Source: Adiantum capillus-veneris
Taxonomy: Eukaryota; Streptophyta; Polypodiopsida; Polypodiales; Pteridaceae
Length of the DNA: 64,000 nucleotides
Direction of reading: 5' to 3'
Assembly: GCA_014529385.2 (NCBI GenBank)
Contig: CM043954.1
Coordinates: forward strand, 90,981,747-91,045,746
The notes under the pieces: generated by a model
What the model saw: the letters and a program-made list of their open reading frames with translations, nothing else
Told to the model about the DNA's origin: nothing
The model's database searches: none
Position numbers and translations under genes: made by a program
Shown here: positions 22,640 through 37,700 of the stretch, piece after piece
Numbering within the stretch: position 1 is the stretch's first letter
How the letters are laid out: each line of letters opens with the position of its first letter

Positions 22640-24790
22640 CTACTTGGTTGCATGCATTTTTTCTAGCAATTCATTGGTTAGTGGCATATGGTACTTCTCT
22701 AAGCGGCATCCACTAACCCCGTTAGCCATTGGTTCACCATCTATATTGGACAACTTAACTGATCCATTTGGAGATACATCTTCAACAACAAATGGTCCAT
22801 TTCCCTTTTTCTTGAATTTGGGAATGCGTTGCTTAAGGGAATAAACTAAAACTAGGTCCCCTTTTTTGAAGATTTTTGTGACTAGATGTGAATCAAAAAA
22901 TTGTCTTTGCTTCCGTTTTTGTGCATAGATGTGATCTACATTTGTTAGATTTTGTTCATCAAGCTTTTCTAAATCTTCAAGACTCTGTGACAATTCATGT
23001 CCGCCGCCCCACTGGAGATCTTTAGCTACCCTATTGTTGGAAATAGAATTCTATCAGTAGTATGGAATTAAGACCATAAACAAGGTTAAAGGGTGTAGCA
23101 TTTAAAGTTGTCTTGAATGAAACTCTATAAGCTTATAGAGCAGCATGTAGATTCATTTCCCAATCATTTTGTCATGAACTAACCACTTTAGTCAATACCG
23201 AACTAAGAAGTTTATTCGTGTGCTCAGCTTGTCCATTTGCTTGTGTATGATATGGAGCGGATTTGTTATGGATGACATAAATTCATTCAGAAGATACTTG
23301 ATCACCTCATTGAGGAAATAATTCCCCTATCACTAGCAATTTCTATTAGAAGTCCATATCTTGTGAATACATTCTCATACAAGAATGCGGCCGTGATTCT
23401 AGCATCATTCTTCCTGGTTGCCTTAGCCTCTGCCCACTTGGTCAAATAGTCCATAGCTACAATGATATAATGAGCTTGAGTTCTATAAGCAGGTGACTGT
23501 ATTGGTCCGACAAAATCTTTGCCCCATTTTGCAAAATCTCTAGCCCCCATCATTGGTCTTAAAGGCATGCTATCTACCCTTGTTGGCATTTTTGATCGTT
23601 GGCATGCATCACATCTTCAAACATATTCTTTGGCATCTGCAAAAAGTGTTGCTCTAGTGGTGGTTTCATTAGAAAAGTGACCTCCAGCTAATCCAGCATG
23701 TGCTTGTTCTAGAATGGGTATGTATTCACCTTCATTTGCACAAAGATGCAAATGTTAATCCTTTCCTTTCTGATACAATTGGTTTCCAATAAGAGCATAG
23801 TCTCTTGCTTCAATTTTAATAGCTCTTTGGCGGTTTTTACTCATTTCCTCCGGAAATTTTCTGCTTGATAACTAACTATATAGTTACTCTAGTGGTGGTT
23901 TCACTAGAACCATTAAAATTTCTCTAGTGGTGGTTTCACTAGAAAAGTGACCTCCAGCTAATCCAGCATGTGCTTGTTCTAGAATGGGTATGTATTCACA
24001 TTCATTTGCATAGAGATGCAAATGTTGATCCTTTCCTCTCTAATACAATTGGTTTCCAATAAGAGCATAGTCTCTTGCTTCAGTTTCAATAGCTCTTTGG
24101 CGGTGTTTACTCATTTCCTCTGGAAATGTTCAGCTTGATAAGGAACTAACTGTATAGTTACTCCACTTAGGAACGAGTGAGATTTGAAATAATGTCACAT
24201 GAAGTATGGGTGTTTGTTTCTGGCATTGAAGACAATTTTTCACAAATAAGTGAACTTCACTCCTCATGGTTGGCCAAAATACTCCAAGTCTCAGGATCTG
24301 TTGCATAGTTTGGTGTTTTGCAAAGTGAAGTCCTACTATGGTAATGTGTGCTTGATTTGATAGGAAGTGATATTTGAGACCACTTGAGCTATAGTCATCA
24401 ATGAAACCATATTTTTTGACCAATGGGGTATTATTTCCACGGAGAACAGATATGCATTTGATAAATCATCGTTTACTTTTGTTGGTTCTCTTGAAATAAT
24501 TCTTGATAAATGATCTGCTCTTTGGTTTGTGGTGCCTTCTTTTACAACTACAATGAGATCAAATTCTAAAATAATGATGAACCATCTCACTATTCTCCCT
24601 GTGTTGCATGGCTTGTTGACCAAATACAACAAAGCTAGGTGGTCCACAAAGAACACAAATTTATTGGCCAATAGGTAATGTCTATAAATTTTTATGGGAT
24701 AGATCATCCATAATCCTTCTCTTTTGGTGGTTGTATAGTTTTTCTCTGCCACATTCAACATCCTCCTACAAGATCCTAGTTCCACTAGGG
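22640..24790 (-). pseudogene. RNase H-integrase part of a Tat-like Ty3/gypsy pol
   Basis: Reading leftwards. RNase H (from about 24790) has AEKNYTTTKREGL, a YRHYLLANKFVFFVDH segment and RADHLSR. The integrase zinc-binding region (24423-24130) has HITIVGLHFAKHQT and FVKNCLQCQKQ. The integrase core (23589-23302) has FAKWGKDFVGPI and IASDRG. The C-terminal domain (22993-22640) has FKKGDLVLVYSLK and GPFVVEDV. Frameshifts separate the pieces, and a duplication at 23651-24163 disrupts the link between zinc finger and core. No RT domain precedes the RNase H: the sequence changes abruptly near 24.77 kb. Non-functional. Confidence 0.82.
23651..24163. repeat. Tandem duplication within the pol remnant (~280-bp period)
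   Basis: The stretch starting CTCTAGTGGTGGTTTCA at 23652 recurs at 23932 and runs on through CCAGCTAATCCAGCATGTG to a TATAGTTACTC end. Copies differ by about a dozen substitutions, so the event is old. It lies in the minus-strand integrase coding region and breaks the frame. Confidence 0.85.
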
Positions 24791-24801
24791 AGGAAGATCG
24801 G

Positions 24802-25797
24802 ATGATAGAGGGAGACGAGGTGTTGGAGGAAGTTCTTGACCTCCAAATTCTCACTTTGCATGCAGTTGTGGTGGATGGTCGTCACTTCTTGTTCCTTGAT
24901 GACATTGCAAAGACACTAGGACTCAGAGAGGATGAGTCGATCTCAGTGCTCGCTATCTATGCAAGCATGAAAGATCCCAGTGGAAAGCAAGAGAAGGGAA
25001 ACTTTCAAATTGACTTTGAAAACTAAGGTCTCCCACCAAGCCTCTCTTTCCTCCCTAGTGAAAACCAACAGAATTTGGTACAAACCGTGGCAAATACACT
25101 TACAGAAATCAAATCATGTGCCTCATTTCATGAAAGCATCCCAGAAAGCGCTTTTCATCCACACAAATTGTTGATCATTATGGGTTGAGAAGATCACTCT
25201 AGCATCAACCTTACAAGGAAAACTCTTGAAGAGATGGATGAAGAAACTGAGGTAATCACTTTTAACCTTATTGATAGTCTATTGTACCCTATAGAAAGTT
25301 TTGAAGTTGTTTAAAATGTTTTGCAGACCGCATACCATGTCGATAAGTTTGCAATGCGTACTGGAGGTTCGCGCAACATTCCTATGGATAGAGATAACTC
25401 TCTGTGGCACTACCTTGGCCATCTGGGCAACGTTCCTATGGATAGAGATAGCTCTCTGTGGCACTACCTTGGCCATCTGGGGCCATCCATTCTTCGAGCT
25501 GCACACACAAAGTTCTCCAAGCATGGTTCTACGGAGTTGCTCAAGTGCAAACCATCAAGTGCCATCCTTGCTGAAGATTCCCTTACCCTTAATGCTCACA
25601 AGGGTATCTTGGTGGATCGAGAGGCGTCATTGTATGCCTTTACAAAAAAGCACCCTGGGTCAGTCCTCTCCCATTGTGCCTTAAGCCTAGGTCAAGGGGT
25701 GACAAACCCAGAGGATAGTGTCAAAACCTTTGGTGTCAAGTCTGCCATTCGCCTTATACCTATAGCTGTAATTTACAAGAAAACCAACCACCCATGA
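24802..25797 (+). pseudogene. Antisense two-exon gene fragment of unknown function
   Basis: A plus-strand coding remnant embedded in the minus-strand retroelement. A first exon-like frame (24802 to about 25252) starts MIEGDEVLEEVL, contains LFLDDIAKTLGLREDE and QQNLVQTVANTL, and has two stops (TAA near 25024, TGA near 25187). A plausible donor (ACTGAG|GTAATC, about 25252) and acceptor (TTTTGCAG|ACC, about 25326) flank a 73-bp AT-rich intron. The second exon stays in phase and is open to a TGA at 25795 (AMRTGG, ILVDREASLYAF, SAIRLIPIAVIYKK). I do not recognise the family. It resembles a captured host gene piece and sits where RT should be. Confidence 0.5.
25374..25481. repeat. 54-bp in-frame tandem duplication
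   Basis: Two units, 25374-25427 and 25428-25481, differ at two positions and encode the 18-residue unit N(I/V)PMDRD(N/S)SLWHYLGHLG twice in the second exon of the antisense gene fragment. The length is a multiple of three, so the frame is kept. Confidence 0.93.
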
Positions 25798-25910
25798 TGT
25801 AATATCCAAAGCAATATACAATAATTTGTCCTTTGTATTTTTTTTGTCACTTCCTGTACTTTTTATTTATATTGCACATATTGGCCTATAAATCTTTTTT
25901 TTTCAACACG

Positions 25911-26196
25911 TTCACACCTCCTCGACCAACCAAGCACCCGTCGGACGTGGGACGTCTACGGGTGAACATTTTGCAAAACGAAGCCATTTTGGGTGCGTAC
26001 GGAGATTGTGGGGCTGCCAAAATGCACGATGATGACCAATGGCGCCGCACGGGCCAAAAAAAGGCCCTGTGCACCATGCATTTTGGCGGTCCCACGATGT
26101 CCATACGCACCCGAAATGGCTCCATTTTGCAAAATATTCACCGGTAGGCGTCCCATGTCCACCGGCAGGTGCTTGGATGGTCGAGAAGGTGAAATT
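25911..26196. mobile_element. Foldback (long inverted repeat) element
   Basis: Two imperfect arms of about 120 bp (25911-26031 and about 26069-26196) are inverted copies. CTCGACCAACCAAGCAC on the left pairs with the complement GTGCTTGGATGGTCGAG on the right. Both arms also share CATTTTGCAAAA and the GGGTGCGTA(C/T)GGA motif. The loop holds a small hairpin GGGCCAAAAAAAGGCCC at 26051-26067. Open frames on both strands arise from the symmetry and are not genes. Likely a foldback-type MITE; a small-RNA hairpin precursor is an alternative. Confidence 0.8.
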
Positions 26197-26495
26197 TAAC
26201 AATTTGATTAATTCAAATACTTTAACAACAGAAAGTACATAATTAACTATTAGAGTTACACTGAATGGTAGAAAATGGACTCGTTCATATTATATGGAAA
26301 GATTACAAATCTCATAAACAGAGGTTCAGACGTAGTAGCGGTTGCTTCTGAGCGTAAGCCTAATAACTATGACTCTTAGCACATAGTTTAATATGACTTG
26401 AGGCTTTGGGACTAATGCTTTGCTCATTTTATGGCTCAGCAGCCCGACTCTGACTATGCCAAAGAGTGTTTTTTGCACCCTAGCGACTTGACTTT

Positions 26496-29400
26496 TTATA
26501 TTCTTGATCTTACTACAAACATTTCTTCAGGTAAAAGTAAGCTTGAATCCTCAAAAAGCGGATTAGTGAAGGACCAAGTTGGCATTGAAGGTTTCTTTTG
26601 CCATACCTGTTTTATCATCTTCGAATCTGCATTCACGTTGGTTGGGTTGTCCTTCTTTGACTGTGAAGACTCCATTGGTTGTTTGATTCTCCAATTGGGC
26701 ATGTTGATAGGAGCCTTTGATGTTGTTGGAGGCCTTTGTTCAAATTTGGCATCTGGCTTTTGACTAGGAGCATTGGAAGACTTAGGAATCCAAATCTCTT
26801 GATGACCTTTGTATCTCCTTTGTTGACTTTGCTTTGCTCTAGGTCTTGTTGAGTTCTTGAGATCTTTATGCAAGTCTGGTGTATTTGCAGTTCGCTTGTG
26901 GTTGACTGGTAGCCAAATCTTTGTATAGCCTGTGTAGAATCCTTGTCCAAGAGGAACATTCCTTGAGATCCATCTTTGTTCTGTATCCTCTTGAGAGTTG
27001 TGGTGGACTTCAGCATCATTCAATGTTGTTGTGTTGTATACATGCTGCTTAGGTACCCTAGAATATTATCGAGGTTGATACCTTGTGGGCCTTCTTTCTT
27101 GGGAGGGTCTTGAATTCACTTCATATGCTCTAACCTGCGGTTTTGGTACCCATATATGTCTGTTACTTTTATAGTACTCCTATTCCTTCAAGCTCCATTG
27201 TGATGCTATTCATCTCATGTGTTTGTCTTTCTATGTTGAGTTCTTTTCTTTAATCCAAACTGGATCATTGACTTTGACTGAACTTCTCTGAACAATCACT
27301 TGCTTGACTGTCCTCTGCTTTCTTGAGTACTTTGGCTGATATATCTTTGCTTTTCTAGGTGTCTCCTTTGAGGTTTCAGTTGGGTCATCAATTGACATGA
27401 AGTTTTGAAATCCTGACTTGCTTGAAGAATCTGATCCATGAGGGTTCTTTGATGTCGAGGCATATGCTGTCACACCTTCTTTGCTAATCAGTGAAAGTTC
27501 CACTTTAGCTTTACCTTTGTCTGCAAGATTTGTGTTCTTTACCTCTGGTCTCGGTGGCATTCTTTGCTCAATAGTTATCGTGGTTGCTCTTTGCTCTGTT
27601 TAATCTGCACTTGATATTGCCTGATTTGCTTCAAGCTCTTCTGAAGTTTTGCTCGATAGAGATGAATCATCTTCAATAAGATCTTCCATTTGAATTGTGC
27701 TTGAGGACTTTGTACTGTCATCCGCGGGTGACCATTCTTGGTCTTCATTCTTTGATGTCTGTGATGACTCCGTCATGTTTGAATTCTGTATCTCTAACAT
27801 CTTCTGGGACATTGGCATTCCCATTATGATATCGCCTGACATATCCTTTGCGGTGATCACATGAATTGAGTTGTGATGATTTGTGAACTCACTTCAATGG
27901 TGGTGGAGATGATTCCCCATCATTCTGCTCGTTTGTCTCTTGATATGATCACAAATTCATGAGCATCTTCCAGCTGTGGTTTGCCACATCTTTTCCAAGT
28001 GCGAAAGACATGAGGTTCTTGTTTAGCTGAAAATCTAGCTTTATTTCTCTTGACATCTTTTCTTCGTTTTCACCAACAATATTGCACTTGATTGTCTCAG
28101 GATTTGTGTTTGATTTGACTGCTTTTGTTGTGGCAGTGTCCTTTGGTTGAGCTTTATCTACAACTTCTTTGCTTTGATCACCTACAATTGAGGTTGACTA
28201 CATTGGTTGTAATACTACACTTTCTTGCAATACTACACTTTCTTGCAATTGTTGAGCATTGTCCTCCTGCATCTGGGTAACTCTTGATCTTAATAGATCC
28301 ATTGTACTTTCTGGTAGAATCAGTCTTTTCGGAAAAGATTAGGTGATGACCTTTGTGTAGCCTTCTAGACATTAGCTTTCATTGACTTTGACTTTTTTTT
28401 CACCTATTCTGGTAGCTTGATGCTTTGCACCATCTTTAGATATTCTTTGACTTTAGTTGGGTCATCCGTATGGGTCTGTACAAGATCATGATCTTGCTCA
28501 TATTCGTTACCATGTGCATCTTGATATGCATATGTGAGCTTGGTCACATGTAACTGTTTGAACACTATTGGGCTTGTCGACTTTTGACTCTGACTTGTGG
28601 AGATCAACTGAAACTTTTGTCCCCGATGATCTTCATAGAAGAATTTTTCTGCAGATTTTGATGGTTTCTGGGTCAATGGAAAACTTCCAACAACCATATG
28701 GTCTTCCAATGGTTTTTGCTTTTAAGGGGTCTGCTGGCTAGAAGTTCTTGGGCTTCTAACTGGTGTATCATTTTCTGGTACTAGAGCTGAGCTTCATGAA
28801 TTTGCAGCTCCCCCCTTCCTAGGGTGATCACTATAGCCTGCTTCATTGTGAGAGCTCAAAACTATTTGGCTCTGGTTGAGTCTCACCCTTTGGGATTGGG
28901 AAGGTACACTTTGGGTAGCACTGTTGATGTTTGGCATCTGTAAACCTTCTTCATAGTTTCCTATGTACCTCCGTGAAACATGACAAATTATTCCCCAAGT
29001 CAAGCTGTAGATAGCATTATTTTTGCCCTGATATTGTCTATCCCATGGGTCTTTAATGATATGAGCTTCTATGGTTTGAGGACCCAAGACATCATATATG
29101 CTAGACTCTCGTCTATATCTACGACTGTTTTGGTCAAAGTATATGTTCGTTTGGTCACAACATCGAAGCTTGATTTTCGATGGAGGAGAGTTTGTTGGAT
29201 CTAAACAAATTTCTAAGTTCACTCGGGTAATATTCTTCAACTCTAGAGAGGATGGACTATAATAGATTCTTTCCTCTAAAATGAACCATCCTTTTTGATC
29301 TATCATTGGACGCACTTCTATGAGCTGGTATGTGGGCCGTTCAAACACAGGTTGATCCTTTTTGTACAGTTTTCCTTGTTGGTTTACATAGTGTGCATAT

Positions 29401-30452
29401 GAATTATGTGTACCATACAAAGCTAACATCAGTCTGTTTGATATGTCCCTTAGACTTGTGAATGATTGCACAATTGTGTCAGTGGATGCAAAATCATTTG
29501 CAAACCTAATAGTCTTTTCAACCTTTGGTGATATCTCGACACCTTGACTAAATTCATGCAAGAATTTGTTGTTCAAAGAATCCATTTTAAGCTTTTCAGG
29601 TGCCTGTGCATCTTTATGCTGATTTTGAATTTGCAGTGTTTTTACTTGTGCTTCTAATGGTAATGCAGAATCATCCGATTGCATAAGTGACAAGTTAGAT
29701 GCACTTACATCGAGATTTGTATTTCCAATTTTCTCTGTACCTTGCTCAGTAGTTGATGTAACCCTGTTGTCTGGATTTCTTGGACAATCTTCAAAAAAAT
29801 GTCCACCTTTTCGTCCACAATCTGAGCAATACCACATGATTGGTGGTATTTCAACTGGCTCTATCATGTCAAGCTCTTGCTGAGAATCTTCAACTTCTGT
29901 GCTTGCCAAGTTGTCGGCATCTTCTTTCAAAACAATGAGCATGAAGCTGTAGATTGCATTATCTTGACCTTTGTACCGTCTTTGGATTGATTCTCCAATT
30001 AAATTTGCTTCTATTGGTTGATCTGTTGGATCTTGCCATTCTGGCTCTCGACTATAGATCTGACCACTATAGTCCATGTACAATGACCCTGATTGCATAC
30101 ACACCAACTGTATGTTTTGCTGGCTTGTGTAGATCTCTGGATAAATACTTGGGTTGACATTTTGAACTTCTATCTGCAGCTCATATTTGAGCTAGCAATA
30201 CCTGGCTCCACTAAAGTTTGTGAACATCTGGGAGTTATCTAAATCTGGCTTCACTCTGGTCAGTAGGATCTTGGCTTTTGTGCTGCTTTTACTACTCATT
30301 AGATATCTATGGCCTTCTGTATCTATGTACAAACATTTATCTCCATTGTAGCCATAAAGCTGCAAAATTTGGTCGGTTGCAGTTGTGCTTGTACTGCCAC
30401 TGCTACTAGCTTGCTCTGTTGTACTTGAACTCTCGGATGGATTTAAGTCCAT
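26496..30452 (-). pseudogene. Giant gag-like polyprotein with repeated Y-D-G-Y modules and zinc knuckle
   Basis: One reading frame can be followed leftwards from ATG at 30452 to 26496 (about 1,320 codons), broken by a single TAG at 30192 and further stops near 28.79, 28.40, 27.6 and 27.2 kb; 30107-28794 is open for 437 codons. It begins with a Ser/Thr-rich stretch. Related modules follow (YIDTEGHRY, YMDYSGQIY, YVNQQGKLY, YFDQNSRRY, YEDHRGQKF, YQDAHGNEY). Two of these share IEA..I.....R.Y.G..NAIYS. A zinc knuckle (CSDCGRKGGHFFEDCP) lies between modules. The C-terminal third is polar and repeats IW(V/I/L)P motifs. Position between leader and pol, plus the knuckle, makes it gag-like. The modules match no family I know. 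Confidence 0.6.
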
Positions 30453-33806
<3,354 letters not shown>

Positions 33807-33824
33807 TCCCCAGCAACGGCGCCA
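33807..33824 (-). other. tRNA-Asp-type primer-binding site
   Basis: The minus strand reads TGGCGCCGTTGCTGGGGA. This is one base from the site conserved in plant Tat/Athila-type gypsy elements, which is complementary to the 3' end of tRNA-Asp. It lies two bases from the LTR edge and shows that the element is transcribed leftwards. Confidence 0.8.
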
Positions 33825-33826
33825 AA

Positions 33827-34450
33827 TGTTGGGGGCTCCATCATTGCAATAGCTCCAATGACCAACAAAATTATCAATCCGGAGGGATGAGCTACCCGGC
33901 TAGGGCATGGAAATACTCACACGGTTAGTGAGCTAATCGTGGCAACACAAATGGTTAACTCTATGAGGTGAGCTTCTCGGCCTATGGAGGAGCTAAGCCA
34001 CAATGAAGGGCAATCTCCATATCCACTTCTCTTCACCTCTGATTAACCCAATCACACACACTACGATTGCAAGACACACACAACACTAATCCTATCATGC
34101 AACACACTAATTGCAAGCACACACACATAGATCTATCGAGCACCACACTCCAATCAAACCTACATGTACACACAAGCAAAAGAGTAGTGAGGGATTAACC
34201 ACTAATTAGTTAATATCTAGTTAATCTAAGCATCATAGGCAATCATAAGAAGTAAGAGAGAGGCATAGTGAGAGAAAATGAATCATTGATTAGTGTTAAT
34301 CAAGTCTCATGAGCAAGGAAAATCTCAAGGACTCCATAGTCACACACCTCAAGAGATCTCACCAAAGAGTGCTCTCAACAAATGAGCTTCAGAACCCTAA
34401 TATTATTCTTTTACACATTGCCTTATATACCTAGGTTAAGAATATGCAAT
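33827..34450 (-). repeat. 5' LTR (R-U5 side) of the Tat-like element
   Basis: The LTR edge is TGTTGGGGGCTCC (plus strand) at 33827, next to the primer site. A minus-strand TATA box (GTATATAAGG) at about 34421-34430 fits an LTR promoter firing leftwards. The outer (U3) limit is not determined because no second LTR copy is in the window; it may extend to about 34.75 kb. No 3' LTR was found near 22 kb. Confidence 0.6.
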
Positions 34451-34799
34451 GTCCGACCGCCCAAGGCCTTTAGGGCTCAGTGACTTACTGAATCTGCAAC
34501 CTAGGCACAGTAAGTGACCTATTCTTTACAACTTGGAACTCCCGTAGAGCCCGTAACACATTTAGAAATATTACAATGGCTTGAAATAAATCGAAAATTT
34601 ACAATACGTGACCATTTTGAGAAAATGTGGAAAATGTGTAACTCCAATCTTTACTGCTTCTTTGCATTCATCCTTGATGTGCATTTGTACGTCTTTGATC
34701 TTTAGCATCTTCTGCTAACTGACGTTGACTCAGTTAACAGTCTAATGGCTGGTTTTTCCCATGATTCCCATACTACTTTGTGGCTATGGCTATGCGAGC

Positions 34800-37700
34800 T
34801 CCACTTTCCAGTATTGCCATGGTTTCTACATCATTATATCTCACCAAAAGGGTTGTGTTTCCTTCTTCCCCCTCGTAGTATTATCCGACTTTGTTCATAG
34901 GGACGGATCTAATCTCCTTGTTATCCAATTTATGTTTCAATTTACCCATTTTTTTGCGATTAGCGCTGTTATCCCCACTTTCTCTAGAGTTTTTTTATAA
35001 ATCATTCCATAAATACGGTTTGATTTTAAACAGTTCTCCCAAGGTAAGAGTACATTGAATGGGTGTTGAAATGATTGAATGGATGTTTTCTACCTCCAGG
35101 TTCTGTCTGCTCTTTTTACCTGAGTGGTTTTTCACACTATGTACTCATCTTCGTTGTCTCCTAAGTAAGAGGGTAGTGTTTTTAGAGTCAATGGTTTAGA
35201 CATTCCTTATGCTTCATAGCCGCAATCCCTATACAAGGATTTTATATCCATGTCCATATCAGGAGGTAAATTGTCTAACATACTTTCTCTATAGGAGCTG
35301 ATTTCAAAGTTATGCTCCCATCATTGATCCCTCTCACTTTTTCCCATAAATGTTTTGTCTAGTCTTCCTGCCCAAACGGATTTCCATCTAAAGCATCTTC
35401 ACTCTCAGTCACTATGAGTTTTGGCTCTTTAATTTCAAGGTGGGGTTCTACCACCACTTTGGATTTCTCTTTATTGGTTTCTATCACAAGCTCCTTGAGT
35501 TTTGCTATACTCTCAAGCTTGGGTTTCTAGTTTTTCAACATTTCTCGAGTAATTCTTACCAAATTTTGATAAGCTTCACGCTTAGTTGCTTCCATATCCA
35601 AAGAAGGATAGTTTTTCCATTTGTTTTCCATATTTTGGCCTACTTTAAGTCCCGCTTGGAAAGCTTCCAAGGATGCATTGATTGGCTCAAAATTTTTGTC
35701 TAACCAAAATTGATCCTCCAGATTTTATTGTGGTTTCCTTGATTTTACTCCCAGTTTCTTTAACTTTTTCCTAGAATTGTTTTTTGGTTTTTTCCTCATT
35801 TTCTCTTTTTGTTTATTTTTTCTCATCTGATATCTTTGACGTCTTCTTTTCTTGGTCTTTTGCGAGGAATTTTTAGTTTTCTCTGATTCATAAAGAGGAG
35901 TTATGTTTCTTTTTCTTAGCTTGGGCTCTAGTGATCACCTTGAATGGAACAATAGGTTCACTTTCCAAAAAGCTACTAGGTATCACTTGGACTACATTCC
36001 ACTGCGTTTCCTTTGTTTAACGGATTTTTTGGACAGCCTTCAGGGAAGTGTCCTCCTTTTTTGTAACATTGTGTACAAAAAGCTTCAATTGGCTTAATGT
36101 TCTTCTCAGGTTCTGGACATTCATTTTTCCAATGATCATGTGCACCATAATTATGGCAATTTCCACTCTTTGGCTTAATCATGGGTCTTACCATTGGAGG
36201 TCTAACACCTTGATTAGCTACAAAGTACATCGATGTAAGCTATGGTGTAGCATAAGTCACACACTCTTCCATTGAAGGTGAATCATACCACTCTCCTTCT
36301 ACCATTACTGTAGATGGACTAGGCTCAACATAAGGTGTAACATGCACTAGTGTTTGTTCCTCTACAACTCCTTCTGAATGCATGTACTTTACAAGCACTA
36401 TATTATGTCCAGGAAATGAAGGTTGTTGACCCAATACTAGTTGTGGTCTTTCCATACCCATCGGTGGTCTTTGTGTTGGGGCCATATTAGGCTGATATCT
36501 TTACATGGGTTGTCCTTGTGGTTTCATAGGCACATATTGAACATTTCCATCATACTTTGGTCGGTAATAGCACTCATTGGTCTCATGGTTTGTCTATTTA
36601 CCCTCAATAGAAAACCATTTTTGTGGCCTAATTGGTTGTCCATGTTGAGGTATCCCTTGTCCAGGTCCTCTCATAGGAGCTTTCTGCATATTATTCATCA
36701 TTTTGTTCATCCTCTTGAGCATGTCTTCTATGATTGTAAGTGGTGCTGCAACAGCTGTTCCCACTTGTGTTGGTTTTGTGGATTCTTTTTTCTCACTCTA
36801 AGTATCCTTAGGGACATCTCCTTCATTGAAAATATCACAATTGTCTCCCAAGTCAATAGCATCTGATACACACTCTTCTACGGTCGTATGCTTCTTACTA
36901 TACATTATAGCATGAAGTTCTTTGTCGAGCAGTCCTTCTAGAAATAATAACACTAATCTTTCTTTTGCTAGTATTTCTAATTCTGAACATCTTGCAATGA
37001 TTGCTTCATCCTAGTTGCACAATCCCTAACACACTCACCTTGTTTCTGTTTTGATCCTATAGATTTGAGCTACCGTGTTATGTTTGATCCCAATTTTGGA
37101 GCATGCAGTGACAAAACCATGAGCTAACATATTTAAATCCATGATTTCCCTTGGTGGAATGTTTTGGAACCATGTCAAATATTTTTCTTCTAAAGTCATT
37201 GGGCCAAATCCCTCAAATTGAGTGTGAATCAAATATGTGTTCTGCTCTTATCACTTGCTTGAAGCTAGCTAAGTGGTCGTATGGATCCCTAGATCCACTG
37301 TATTTTTTGACCTAGGTTTTAAAATCAACTGGTCTGACACGTTTGTTCGGCTCAGCTCCAACTCTTTTGGCGCATGCGCAATTTGTCATGTCTCGAGTCC
37401 TTCAAACCAATATGTTGGAAATAGTGACTCATGTAGCCCTGCACTAGCTCTTATGCCACTCGGTTTTCTTTGTGATGAGGTAGGTTCGGGTTTTTTAACA
37501 TTGCTCTGAAAATATTTCTCATGGAGTTTCTCTCTTGGAATAGGATCAAGTCCTTGCCCCAATATCCAATCTCTTATAGAGTACCCTTGGTATTTGGTCT
37601 GTTCTACCTCCTCAGGACTCATCATAACAAAGTTATTGTTATAATAATTCCTAAATAGATAAGATGGTAGATTTTATGAACCCTTTTCTTTGATCTTGAA

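Noticed and set aside
25886-26242. Many overlapping open frames on both strands
   Set aside because: All derive from the foldback inverted repeat, which makes both strands read alike.
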